Shown here: positions 26,285 to 34,782 of the stretch, piece by piece
How positions within the stretch are numbered: position 1 is the first letter of the stretch
Layout: each line of letters begins with the position of its first letter
Source of the DNA: Acidobacteriota bacterium
Lineage (GTDB): Bacteria; Acidobacteriota; Blastocatellia; Pyrinomonadales; Pyrinomonadaceae
Reading direction: 5' to 3'
Length of the DNA: 64,000 nucleotides
Assembly: GCA_019639175.1 (NCBI GenBank)
Contig: JAHBSK010000003.1
Location: 186,001 to 250,000, forward strand
Notes under the pieces: model-generated
Seen by the model: the letters and a program-made list of their open reading frames with translations, nothing else
Database searches by the model: none
Told to the model about the DNA's origin: nothing
Position numbers and translations under genes: made by a program

Positions 26285-27133
26285 ATGAAAATACTGATAA
26301 CAGGCGCTAACGGAATGGTCGCCCGCACGATGGCAAACATCTGCGAAAAACTCGGCGACGAGGTTGTCGCCCTTGACCGCGCCCGGCTGAACATTGCCGA
26401 CCGCGAAGCCGTCATGTCGGTCATCGGCGGTGAAAGCCCGGACGCCGTTCTTAATTGCGCCGCTTTTACCAATGTCGATCTGGCTGAAAAGGAAGAAGCC
26501 GCCTGTTACGCCGCCAACGCTGACGGCCCGGAAAATCTTGCCATGGCGTGTAAAGAAAGCGGTTCTGCTTTAGTCACTATCTCAACGGATTATGTTTTCG
26601 GCGGCAAAAAGGAAGGCTTTTATACCGAAGAGGACACGCCCGATCCGATCAGCGTTTACGGCAGGTCAAAATATGAGGGCGAACTAAGAACAGAAGCCGC
26701 TTATCCGGCGGCGGTCACTGTCCGTTCGGGATGGATATACGGCAGTGGCGGCATAAATTTTCTCAGCAAGATACCGGAAATGCTTGCTGAAAATAAGCCG
26801 TTCACCGCCATTGATGACGTGTTCGGCACACCGACAAACGCAAACGATCTGGCTCTGCGGCTGAGGGAACTGGCGTTATCAAATGCCTCCGGCATATTTC
26901 ACGTTGCGAATACAGGCGACGGCACGACCTATCACGGATTTGCGGCGGCTGTCTGTGATGTAATAGGAGCTGAACGTGAACTTATCACAAAAATAAGCGG
27001 TGCCGAACTTGAACGTCCGGCACCGCGTCCCTGTAACTCTCGTCTGGCGAGCATCCGCTCGGAAAAATTTGAACCGATGCCGCATTGGGCCGATTCGCTG
27101 CGAAACTACCTCGCGTCGCCGTTGGTCTCATGA
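26285..27133 (+). CDS. rfbD: dTDP-4-dehydrorhamnose reductase
   Basis: 282 residues, SDR superfamily, last step of dTDP-L-rhamnose synthesis. MKILITGANGMVARTMANIC is the NADPH loop; NCAAFTNVDLAEKEEAACYA and VTISTDYVFGG are RmlD signatures; SVYGRSKYEGEL holds the Y-x-x-x-K pair. Lies 24 bp after rfbB. Its 3' end overlaps the 3' end of the convergent tyrosine kinase gene by 28 bp. Confidence 0.92.
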   Translation: MKILITGANGMVARTMANICEKLGDEVVALDRARLNIADREAVMSVIGGESPDAVLNCAAFTNVDLAEKEEAACYAANADGPENLAMACKESGSALVTISTDYVFGGKKEGFYTEEDTPDPISVYGRSKYEGELRTEAAYPAAVTVRSGWIYGSGGINFLSKIPEMLAENKPFTAIDDVFGTPTNANDLALRLRELALSNASGIFHVANTGDGTTYHGFAAAVCDVIGAERELITKISGAELERPAPRPCNSRLASIRSEKFEPMPHWADSLRNYLASPLVS

Positions 27134-29631
27134 ATAGGCTCAACGTCTTCCATTCTCGGCGTCGTCATATCGTTCTCGCCCTGGCGGTAGTATTCGTAAT
27201 AGCCTGAGCCGTAATACTCATATTCGACCGAGCCGGACTTGATGCCGTTCAGCACAACGCCGTAGATGCGTGCACCGATATTGCCGAGCCGCTGTTTGAA
27301 ACGCCGCATCAGGTGCATCGAGCTTTTGCCCGCCATCGCTACCAGCACGACGCCATCGACCTGTGTTGAAAGAATGGCCGCATCGGTGAACGAGATCGCC
27401 GGCGGCGAATCGATGATGATGTGCCGATACTTGCCGCGAAGGAACTGCAGCAGGTTCTTCATCTCGTTCGAGCTTAAAAGCTCTGCCGGATTTGGCGGTA
27501 TCGGGCCGCTGGTGATGACCTTCAGCCCGGGCAATCCGCGACACGATTTTATCATGTTCTGCGTGTTGCGTTCGCCCGAAAGATAATTCGTCAGCCCTTG
27601 TGTGTTGTCGAGGTCAAAATGCGAATGCAAACGCGGACGGCGGAAATCGCAGTCGAGTATAACGACCTCTGTGCCGGACTGTGCCAGCGTGATCGCGGTG
27701 TTGATAGCCGTTGTCGTCTTGCCCTCAGACGGTTGAGATGACGTGACCAAAATGGTCTGCGGCGGCTTTCCGGCGGAAGAGAACAAGAGCGATGTTCTGA
27801 GATGCCGGTATGCCTCGGCCATCGGCGAATGGCGCTCTTCAAGCGCTACAAGGCTGGAGGTCTGATCGTGGCCGTTGCCGTTCGCTCCGGCAAGCCGCAA
27901 ACGCTTCTTTTCCGAACTAAGATAATGCGGTATCAGCGCAAGCGTCGGCAGGCCGAGATTTCGCCCGATGTCGTCCGAGGATTTTACCGAATCGTCAAGA
28001 TAATCAAGCAGAAACGCCAAGCCGACACCTGCCGCCAACGATAGCAGAAACGCGACCAGTATGTTTCGTCCGCGATTTGGCCCGACCACGCCTGCACCTT
28101 GCGCCTGTGCGGCTATCTTTATGTTGTCCGGCGCCTCGCTCTGGAGCGCAAGTTCCTGCTCCTTCAAACGCTGCGTATATGTGTCCAAAAGGTTTCGCTT
28201 GGTGTCTATCTCGCGGCGAAGCGTCGTCAGTTTTGTCTGTGCCTGTCCCTGAATATTTGCCAGAGCGGCCTCGCGTTCGTAAGCGGCAAGTGCCTGGCTT
28301 TCCTCACGGCGTTTTGAATCAAGCTGCGACTTAAGAGCCGTCAAAGCTCCGGTAACGGCGTCTTTTTCTATCTTTTTCTGGTCACGTTCTATTATTTGCG
28401 AGACCTCTTTTTCGGTATTGACCTTTGCTTCCTTAAGCGTCGCTATCCGCTCCTCTTTTCTCTTTACCTCGTGATATTCCCTGGTATATTTTACGAGCAG
28501 TTCGGCCATTTCGGTCTCGGCTTCCTGTATCTGCTTGTCAATGGAGCGGATGTCGTCCTGAAGTTTCGCTTTTCGCTCGGTGTTCAGCCGCATCGTGTCC
28601 TGAAAGATCTTATTCTCGTACAGGTCGGGAATGTTCATTCCCTCACCGCGGCTATTTGCGGATACCGCGGCATTGTATCGGCCCTCGAGCGAACGGCGGG
28701 CTTCCATTGTTCTGAGCCACGTCTCGCTCAGTGAACCCAGACGGCTGGCGGCAAGGTCCTGTCCTTTGTCCTGAAGCGGCAGGTTGCTCTTGCGCATTTC
28801 GTCTATCAGCTCAGCTTCCTGCTGGGCAATGATGTTCTGCAGTTCCTCGATGGAGTTTGAAAGGTCGGCGGCAGCACGGCGCGCTCCCTGCTGTTCGCGT
28901 TCCGCGTCCTGTTTTCTGAAAACAAGCGCGACCATGTCCGACACCTTCGGGGCCAGTTCCCTGTTCGTTGACCTTATTCTTACATGAACCAGATTGGTCC
29001 GCTCGATCTGTTCGACCTCCAGGCCGCCGCGAAGCCTTGCGGCATATTCCTGAACGAGCAACTCCTCTTCCGGCGACAGGATGGCCTGAACCTTCTCTTC
29101 GCCGAGAATTTCAGGCGATGAGATAACAGGCAGGACCGATCCGTCCTTTTGTTCCTCGGACGAACTTGAAAACATCGAACCCAGCGAGGAGAAAAATCCA
29201 CGGCTGCTGCCGGCAAAAAGGTTAGGTTCGCGATACAGCCCCAGGTCAAGCACGACCTGTTTCATCAGTTCAGGGCTGGATAAAAGCTGAAGCTGGGTGT
29301 TGTAATAGTTTATATCGTTGCCGAAATTGATATTGATCGAATCTTTGGACGTGACCTTTGGCCGACGCGGCTCGATTATCATCTGCGTCGTTGCCTGATA
29401 CTGCGTCGGCTGGCGAAACATATACAGCGCCGCCGCGGCCGTGACCAGAGCCGTCAGCGTCAGGATAAGCGGGAGCCTTTTGTAAACAACTGAGAAAAAA
29501 TGCTGTACCGCTTTTCTCCCCTGCGACGACTCATCGTCGTAATACGAAGAATATGCGGGCGGATATTCGGCCGCGCTCGTCCGAAGCCCCGCAGTTTTAG
29601 GTAATGGCGTTAACCGCTGATCCTGTTCCAT
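27106..29631 (-). CDS. Wzc-type polysaccharide co-polymerase / tyrosine autokinase
   Basis: 841 residues in one chain. An N-terminal Wzz domain has a first transmembrane segment near residue 55 (LPLILTLTALVTAAAALYMF) and a second near 545 (RNILVAFLLSLAAGVGLAFL), enclosing a periplasmic coiled-coil region. The cytoplasmic BY-kinase follows: ILVTSSQPSEGKTTTAINTA (Walker A), VVILDCDFRRPRLHSHFD (Walker A'), and IIIDSPPAISFTDAAIL (Walker B). The C-terminal tail has a tyrosine cluster (YEYYGSGYYEYYRQGEN) for autophosphorylation. Controls capsule or exopolysaccharide chain export; fits the dTDP-rhamnose genes next door, although they are on the opposite strand. Confidence 0.9.
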   Translation of the reverse strand: MEQDQRLTPLPKTAGLRTSAAEYPPAYSSYYDDESSQGRKAVQHFFSVVYKRLPLILTLTALVTAAAALYMFRQPTQYQATTQMIIEPRRPKVTSKDSININFGNDINYYNTQLQLLSSPELMKQVVLDLGLYREPNLFAGSSRGFFSSLGSMFSSSSEEQKDGSVLPVISSPEILGEEKVQAILSPEEELLVQEYAARLRGGLEVEQIERTNLVHVRIRSTNRELAPKVSDMVALVFRKQDAEREQQGARRAAADLSNSIEELQNIIAQQEAELIDEMRKSNLPLQDKGQDLAASRLGSLSETWLRTMEARRSLEGRYNAAVSANSRGEGMNIPDLYENKIFQDTMRLNTERKAKLQDDIRSIDKQIQEAETEMAELLVKYTREYHEVKRKEERIATLKEAKVNTEKEVSQIIERDQKKIEKDAVTGALTALKSQLDSKRREESQALAAYEREAALANIQGQAQTKLTTLRREIDTKRNLLDTYTQRLKEQELALQSEAPDNIKIAAQAQGAGVVGPNRGRNILVAFLLSLAAGVGLAFLLDYLDDSVKSSDDIGRNLGLPTLALIPHYLSSEKKRLRLAGANGNGHDQTSSLVALEERHSPMAEAYRHLRTSLLFSSAGKPPQTILVTSSQPSEGKTTTAINTAITLAQSGTEVVILDCDFRRPRLHSHFDLDNTQGLTNYLSGERNTQNMIKSCRGLPGLKVITSGPIPPNPAELLSSNEMKNLLQFLRGKYRHIIIDSPPAISFTDAAILSTQVDGVVLVAMAGKSSMHLMRRFKQRLGNIGARIYGVVLNGIKSGSVEYEYYGSGYYEYYRQGENDMTTPRMEDVEPIHETNGDAR

Positions 29632-29850
29632 AATTCGGCTTAAATCCTATCCCGTTTATACTGCGAAAGACAGCTTTCATCCTGTGAAATAAACGGTAAA
29701 CTCTCTTTATATCATATTTTATGTCTCTTTTCACGGAATTTGGAAGCCAAAGAGCCTCAGTCCGCTCCGCCCTGCTTTGTCCCTTCATTCGGTGCGATGC
29801 TATCATAATAGGTTAACAGTTTTGCGGAATTTCCCGCCAAGGACAGCACT

Positions 29851-32800
29851 ATGACCTCCGTTTATGAAGAAAAAGATCAGGCTCGCGTCGGGTACGATCT
29901 CGCCCTGGGCATTCCGGGATACAAATATTCTGATCTTTATGATGCAAAAAAGCTGCAAGAGCTTGCCGAAAAATTTTATGCCGAGGTTTCGGCGGCCGAA
30001 CCGGCACTTGGCGACGCGCTTTTGAAATATATAGAAACACGCGGCCACGGGCTGGAAAAAAGAGCCGAATCAAAGATATTGACGGACGCCGCTCCGTTCC
30101 TTTCGGACTTTGTCGCCCGAATGTTTCACATAACAAAGGAACGCGAGCATCTGCAAAACCGCATAACCGAACAGGACCCGATCTGGAAATATAAGTTCTT
30201 TGTTCAGCGAAAGGCGTCAAAGACATATAAACCGGAGGCGATCGCCGAACTTGACCATGCGGGGTTGACGCGGGCGCTGACCGACCTTAGGAACAACGGT
30301 TTCAGCCAAACGCTTGTTTTTGATGACGAACTCGGCATCGCAACAATGGCCGGATTGCTCGTTGACGCCGAAGAAGCCCTTTCCAAAGAAGCAGAGCAGA
30401 CGGCTTCGATCCGTGAAACGGTTGCAGGCATAAACCGAACTTATGAAAAACTAAAGGACGGACCGTTCGGAAAGGTGTTCGAGGAATTTGTTCTAAAAAC
30501 CGAAGCAACGGGAGACCTTTTGACCGTGAAAGCCGCCGTCGGCATTCTGGAGGCGTGGTCGGCAATTGAATTTCACAAAAAAGAAAAACGCTGGAAGGCA
30601 TTCAAAACGCCTCATGCTCTTGATTACCAAAACCTGGTTCATCTGATACACCCCGAACCGGAAGTGCCGAATGTGATGCGCGGCTCTGACGAGGAAATGC
30701 GCCGTCGCGACGGGTTCAAGCTCACGGACGACCGCGGGACGATGCGTGACGCGCTCTATGAGATCGACTATTGCATGATCTGTCACGAACGCGGCAAGGA
30801 CTCGTGTTCGACCGGCATTCACGAAAAGGACGGCTCGGTAAAAAGCAATCCTCTGGGCATCAAGACCGACGGCTGTCCGCTTGATGAAAAGATCTCGGAA
30901 ATGCACCTGTTGAAAAAGCAGGGCGATCCGATAGGCTCGCTTGCCCTCGTCACCATCGACAACCCGATGTGTGCCGGAACGGGCCATCGCATCTGCAATG
31001 ACTGTATGAAAGGCTGCATCTTTCAAAAACAGGAGCCTGTCAACATTCCGCTTGCAGAGACCGCGTCGCTGACCGACGTTCTGCAATTACCCTACGGTTT
31101 TGAGATATACAGCCTTTTGACGCGTTGGAATCCGCTCAATGCAAAGCGTCCATACACGCTGCCGTATAACGGCAAAAATGTCCTCGTTGTCGGCCTCGGG
31201 CCTGCGGGCTACACGCTCTCGCAATATCTTTTGAACGAAGGTTTTGGCGTCGTCGGCATAGACGGCCTCAAGATCGAACCGCTTCCGGCGGAATGGACCG
31301 GAATGCAGACTGAAAGCTGTCGGCTGAAAGCTGAAAGCTGGAATTCTGTACCATCTGTCAGCCGCTCCTGTCCGAAACCGATCCGCGATATTTCAGAGAT
31401 CACCGAAGAGCTTGACGAACGCATCCTGTCCGGCTTTGGCGGCGTTTCTGAATACGGCATCACGGTTCGCTGGGACAAGAACTTTCTGACGATGGTCCAG
31501 TTGATGCTCACCCGGCGAAAGCGTTTTCGCGCTTACGGCGGCGTGCGTTTCGGCGGCACGCTGACCATCGAGGACGCGTGGAGCTATGGCTTTGATCACA
31601 TTGCCATTGCCACCGGTGCGGGCCGTCCGACCATCGTCCCGATGAAGAACAACCTTATTCGCGGCATTCGTCAGGCATCGGACTTTCTGATGGCGTTGCA
31701 GCTTACAGGTGCGTTCAAAAAAGACACGCTTTCAAACCTTCAGGTGCGCCTGCCTGCCGTTGTCATCGGCGGCGGCCTGACCGGCATTGACACCGCGACC
31801 GAGATATTTGCCTATTACCCGATACAGGTCGAAAAGATCTTGCAAAAATTTGAGGCATCGGCAGCCGAGTTTGGCGAAGAACATGTGATGAAACAGTTCG
31901 ATCCCGAGGAACTTATGATCGTCAATGAGTTCCTCGAACATGGCCGTGCCGTCCGCGCCGAGCGCGAACGCGCCGCTGCGGCAGGCGAACAGCCAAATTT
32001 TGTTCCGCTCGTCAAGAACTGGGGCGGTGTGTCGCTTGTCTATCGCAAACGGCTTCAGGATTCGCCCGCATATCGCCTCAATCACGAAGAGGTTCAAAAG
32101 GCGCTCGAGGAAGGCATAGATTTTGTTGAATGTATGTCGCCGACCGAAGCCGTGCCTGATGATTTCGGCGCTATCAAAGCGATCAAATTTGAGCGGCTAA
32201 ATTACACAGCCGAAACAGGCAAATTTGAAAAGACAGGCGACATTCACGAATTTCCGGCAAGGACCGTCTGTGTTGCCGCCGGAACCTCGCCGAATGTCAT
32301 TTACGAAAAGGAAAATCCCGGCACGTTCAAGCTCGACGACTGGCAGCAGTTCTTTCGTTCATTCAAGGTCGAAAAGGACGCTGACGGAAAACAGCACCTC
32401 GTTGAGGCCGCAAAAGGCGAGACGGGCTTTTTCACCTCATATCATCGCGACGGCAAATTCATCTCATATTACGGCGACAATCATCCGAAATATGCGGGAA
32501 ATGTCGTAAAGGCAATGGCATCTGCAAAATACGGTTACAGCCATGTCGTCGATCTGTTCGCCGACGAACTGACGGAACGCGGAACCTTGCCGCAGGCCGA
32601 ACGCGACGCTGTCTTTGACAAGCTGAAAGCTACGCTGGACGAACAGCTTCGTGCCTACGTCGTAAAGGTTGAAAGGCTGACGCCGACCATCGTTGAAGTG
32701 ATCGTAAAGGCCCCGCTTCAGGCAAGAAAATTTGAACCCGGACAATTCTATCGTCTGCAGAATTTTGAGACCTCGGCGCCCGTCGTTGACGGTTCGCGCC

Positions 32801-33624
32801 TTTTGATGGAAGGCCTTGCCCTGACAGGCGCTTGGGTAGATGTCGAAAAAGGCCTGCTTTCGATGATAGTTCTGGAAATGGGAACGTCGTCGCGGCTTGT
32901 CTCGCTCCTCAAGGAAGGCGAAGAAGTATTGGTCATGGGGCCGACCGGAACGCCGACCGAGATACCTACGGGCGAAGGCGTTCTGCTTGCGGGCGGCGGG
33001 CTTGGCAACGCGGTTCTGTTCTCGATAGCAAAAGCCCTGCGCGACAACGGCAACCGCGTCATCTATTTTGCCGGATACAAGAACGGAGCCGACCTCTTCA
33101 AACGTGAAGAGATAGAGAACGCCACCGACCAGATAATCTGGGCGACCGATTTTGGCACGGAGATAGAACCGCACAGGCCGCAGGACGCACATTTTCGCGG
33201 CAATATAGTTCAGGCAATGATCGCCTATGCCGAAGGAAACCTGGGCGGCCAGAGCGTTCCGCTGAGCGACGTTGACCGCATCATCGCCATCGGCTCTGAC
33301 CGCATGATGAACGGCGTCCGCGAGGCTCGCCACACAACGCTGAAACCTTTCCTGAAACAGGAACACGTCGCCATCGGCTCCATCAACAGCCCGATGCAGT
33401 GCATGATGAAAGAGGTCTGCGCACAGTGTCTGCAACGCCACGTAAACCCGCACACCGGCGAGGAATTCTTCGTCTTCTCATGCTTTAATCAGGACCAGCA
33501 TCTCGATTTCGTCGATTTCAAAAACCTCAACGACCGCCTCCGCGCAAACAGCGTTCAGGAAAAATTGACGAACCTGTGGCTGGACCGGGTTTTTAGATCG
33601 AGCAAAAAACTAACGGCGAGTTAG
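29851..33624 (+). CDS. Single-chain NfnAB/SudAB-like flavoenzyme (GltD-type plus PyrK-type) with N-terminal cysteine-rich domain
   Basis: 1257 residues. Residues 1-300 are an unassigned helical domain. Residues 303-390 hold eight cysteines (308, 311, 319, 342, 374, 382, 385, 389), likely Fe-S ligands. Residues 440-930 are a GltD-like FAD/NAD(P) oxidoreductase (NVLVVGLGPAGYTLSQYLL; AVVIGGGLTGIDTATEI; VCVAAGTSPNVIYE). Residues 970-1225 are a PyrK-type ferredoxin-reductase-like module (KFEPGQFYRLQNFE; GVLLAGGGLGNAVLFSIAKA) ending in a C-x5-C-x2-C...C [2Fe-2S] motif. Separate GltD- and PyrK-type subunits make up NfnAB/SudAB, so electron transfer between NAD(P)H and ferredoxin is a reasonable inference. 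Residues about 485-508 come from a word-repeat insertion. The last eight residues (RSSKKLTA and S) are not native: see the downstream copies. Confidence 0.75.
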   Translation: MTSVYEEKDQARVGYDLALGIPGYKYSDLYDAKKLQELAEKFYAEVSAAEPALGDALLKYIETRGHGLEKRAESKILTDAAPFLSDFVARMFHITKEREHLQNRITEQDPIWKYKFFVQRKASKTYKPEAIAELDHAGLTRALTDLRNNGFSQTLVFDDELGIATMAGLLVDAEEALSKEAEQTASIRETVAGINRTYEKLKDGPFGKVFEEFVLKTEATGDLLTVKAAVGILEAWSAIEFHKKEKRWKAFKTPHALDYQNLVHLIHPEPEVPNVMRGSDEEMRRRDGFKLTDDRGTMRDALYEIDYCMICHERGKDSCSTGIHEKDGSVKSNPLGIKTDGCPLDEKISEMHLLKKQGDPIGSLALVTIDNPMCAGTGHRICNDCMKGCIFQKQEPVNIPLAETASLTDVLQLPYGFEIYSLLTRWNPLNAKRPYTLPYNGKNVLVVGLGPAGYTLSQYLLNEGFGVVGIDGLKIEPLPAEWTGMQTESCRLKAESWNSVPSVSRSCPKPIRDISEITEELDERILSGFGGVSEYGITVRWDKNFLTMVQLMLTRRKRFRAYGGVRFGGTLTIEDAWSYGFDHIAIATGAGRPTIVPMKNNLIRGIRQASDFLMALQLTGAFKKDTLSNLQVRLPAVVIGGGLTGIDTATEIFAYYPIQVEKILQKFEASAAEFGEEHVMKQFDPEELMIVNEFLEHGRAVRAERERAAAAGEQPNFVPLVKNWGGVSLVYRKRLQDSPAYRLNHEEVQKALEEGIDFVECMSPTEAVPDDFGAIKAIKFERLNYTAETGKFEKTGDIHEFPARTVCVAAGTSPNVIYEKENPGTFKLDDWQQFFRSFKVEKDADGKQHLVEAAKGETGFFTSYHRDGKFISYYGDNHPKYAGNVVKAMASAKYGYSHVVDLFADELTERGTLPQAERDAVFDKLKATLDEQLRAYVVKVERLTPTIVEVIVKAPLQARKFEPGQFYRLQNFETSAPVVDGSRLLMEGLALTGAWVDVEKGLLSMIVLEMGTSSRLVSLLKEGEEVLVMGPTGTPTEIPTGEGVLLAGGGLGNAVLFSIAKALRDNGNRVIYFAGYKNGADLFKREEIENATDQIIWATDFGTEIEPHRPQDAHFRGNIVQAMIAYAEGNLGGQSVPLSDVDRIIAIGSDRMMNGVREARHTTLKPFLKQEHVAIGSINSPMQCMMKEVCAQCLQRHVNPHTGEEFFVFSCFNQDQHLDFVDFKNLNDRLRANSVQEKLTNLWLDRVFRSSKKLTAS
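31303..31374 (+). repeat. In-frame CTGAAAG word-repeat insertion in the flavoenzyme gene
   Basis: About 72 nt made of CTGAAAG-type words (CTGAAAGCTG, CGGCTGAAAG, CTGAAAGCTGG) and a partly complementary arm (CTGTCAGCC). It encodes MQTESCRLKAESWNSVPSVS plus RSCP, without interrupting the frame, in a loop before the conserved PIRDISEITEELDERIL segment. Confidence 0.7.
33511..33596 (+). repeat. Copy 1 of the flavoenzyme 3'-end repeat (in the gene)
   Basis: Coding for DFKNLNDRLRANSVQEKLTN then LWLDRVF. The same segment recurs at 34330, 35195 and 36154. After this copy the reading frame ends in unrelated codons (RSSKKLTAS), where the first toxin-antitoxin cassette begins. Confidence 0.92.
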
Positions 33625-33654
33625 AACGGTGTTCATTTTGGTTATCCCCAAATC

Positions 33655-33682
33655 TTGACTGTTGTACCTATTTTGGTACACT
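33655..33682 (+). promoter_or_regulatory. Promoter with embedded operator-like dyad of the HigBA-like module
   Basis: TTGACT at 33655-33660 and TACACT at 33677-33682 are 16 bp apart. A perfect dyad TGTACC-TATTTT-GGTACA (33663-33680) lies in the spacer and covers the -10. This is the layout of an autoregulated toxin-antitoxin promoter bound by the HTH antitoxin. Confidence 0.7.
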
Positions 33683-33691
33683 TGGATATTG

Positions 33692-34033
33692 ATGATCCCT
33701 GTTTTGACAGTCAAGTTCTTTTGCACTGACTCGGGACGGGAACCTGTGAGAGATTGGCTGAAGAATGATCTGTCACCGGAAGATCGTCGTATTATAGGGA
33801 TCGACATCAAGACGGCCCAATTCGGTTGGCCCATAGGAATGCCGGTCGTTCGAAAGATCGCGACAAACCTGTGGGAAGTCCGCAGCCGCATTCGTGACGG
33901 CATTGCGAGAACATTCTTTACGGTAGTCGATTCTGAGATGATTCTTCTGCATGGCTTTGTGAAAAAAAGTCAGAAAACGCCAAAAGAGGAATTGCTGGTT
34001 GCCCGGACAAGACTCAGGAAATTTAGCAAATGA
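33692..34033 (+). CDS. HigB-like toxin (phage Gp49-like family)
   Basis: 113 residues from the ATG at 33692; the frame opens 30 bp earlier within the operator. VKFFCTDSGREPVRDWLKND, then MPVVRKIATNLWEVRSRIRD and ILLHGFVKKSQKTPKEEL, is the Gp49-like/HigB signature. These RelE-superfamily toxins cleave mRNA on the ribosome. The toxin gene precedes the antitoxin, the order usual for higBA. It overlaps the antitoxin gene by 4 bp (ATGA). Confidence 0.9.
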   Translation: MIPVLTVKFFCTDSGREPVRDWLKNDLSPEDRRIIGIDIKTAQFGWPIGMPVVRKIATNLWEVRSRIRDGIARTFFTVVDSEMILLHGFVKKSQKTPKEELLVARTRLRKFSK

Positions 34034-34320
34034 GTAAACATAAAAATATAGGCAGTAATTTAGATGATCTCCTCGCTGAAGAAGGTGAGCTTGACGAGGT
34101 CACGACAGTTGCCGTTAAACGCGTTATCGCCTGGCAACTAAGCGAGGCAATGAAAGAAGCCGGCATCTCGAAATCAAGTCTCGCAAAACGAATGCGCACC
34201 AGCCGCACCGTCGTTGACCGCATATTAGACTCCACAGATGGCGGGCTTACGCTCGACACGATGACCCGCGCCGCAAATGCTCTCGGGCGACGACTCAAGG
34301 TCGAGCTGGTGGCGGGTTAA
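34030..34320 (+). CDS. HigA-like HTH antitoxin
   Basis: 96 residues, XRE-type helix-turn-helix at about residues 35-85 (VIAWQLSEAMKEAGISKSSL, AKRMRTSRTVVDRIL, TLDTMTRAANALGRRLKVEL). Neutralises the upstream toxin and probably represses the promoter at 33655-33682. Its stop lies 9 bp before copy 2 of the 3'-end repeat. Confidence 0.9.
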   Translation: MSKHKNIGSNLDDLLAEEGELDEVTTVAVKRVIAWQLSEAMKEAGISKSSLAKRMRTSRTVVDRILDSTDGGLTLDTMTRAANALGRRLKVELVAG

Positions 34321-34329
34321 ATATTTCCG

Positions 34330-34430
34330 CGTCAATTTCAAAAACCTCAACGACCGCCTCCGCGCAAACAGCGTCCAGGAAAAACTGACGAACCTGTGGC
34401 TGGACCGCGTCTTTGGTAAAGAGGAATTTA
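34330..34430 (+). pseudogene. Copy 2 of the flavoenzyme 3' end (orphan fragment)
   Basis: Codes for NFKNLNDRLRANSVQEKLTN, LWLDRVF and then GKEEFKAKF. About 80 of 86 positions match copy 1 and most differences are at third codon positions. It keeps a longer tail, G-K-E-E-F-K-A, also found as G-K-D-E-F-K-A in copy 4, which is therefore likely the ancestral C-terminus. Confidence 0.9.
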
Positions 34431-34462
34431 AGGCAAAATTTCAAATAACAGGCCGAGAGGAG

Positions 34463-34496
34463 ACATCAAGACATCAACAATCTGATGTCTTGATGT
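34463..34496. repeat. Perfect 14-bp inverted repeat upstream of the VapBC-like module
   Basis: ACATCAAGACATCA and TGATGTCTTGATGT around a 6-nt centre. Each arm contains a repeated ACATCA word, like the word-repeat hairpins elsewhere. The right arm ends on the first base of the -35 hexamer, so it may also act as operator. Confidence 0.85.
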
Positions 34497-34524
34497 TGAC
34501 TATTAGCGGTCTTTTTAATATCAT
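34496..34524 (+). promoter_or_regulatory. Promoter of the VapBC-like module
   Basis: TTGACT at 34496-34501 and TATCAT at 34519-34524, 17-bp spacing. The vapB ATG is at 34534, only 9 bp after the -10, so the transcript would be leaderless or nearly so; no Shine-Dalgarno sequence is present. Confidence 0.65.
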
Positions 34525-34533
34525 CTGTTTGCC

Positions 34534-34782
34534 ATGAGAACCACACTGACTATAGATGACGATGTCGCTGTCAGGCTTCGTAGAATACAACAGGAAGCTC
34601 CTGAAAAATCATTCAAAGAGATCGTAAACGAGCATTTACGACGCAGTCTTAAAATGGCATCAGGCACGCCAAAGAGAAAGAAATTTAAGGTTAAGGCCTA
34701 CAAGATAGGCCTGAGAAAAGATCTGAATTTCGACAATATCGAAGAGGTATTGGATATTTTAGAGGGACCTAATCGCAAATGA
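34534..34782 (+). CDS. vapB: VapB-like antitoxin
   Basis: 82 residues. MRTTLTIDDDVAVRLRRIQQ and ERSFKEIV-like KSFKEIVNEHLRRSLKMA form a ribbon-helix-helix DNA-binding domain typical of VapB. The C-terminal half (KKFKVKAYKIGLRKDLNFDN, then EEVLDILEG) is the toxin-wrapping tail. Coupled to vapC by a 4-bp overlap (34779-34782). Probably represses its own promoter at the 14-bp inverted repeat. Confidence 0.88.
   Translation: MRTTLTIDDDVAVRLRRIQQEAPEKSFKEIVNEHLRRSLKMASGTPKRKKFKVKAYKIGLRKDLNFDNIEEVLDILEGPNRK

Noticed and set aside
34277-34537. Plus-strand frame of 86 codons across repeat copy 2
   Set aside because: Its middle is the orphan 3'-end copy of the flavoenzyme gene read in the original frame, with no start signal; treated as a gene fragment.
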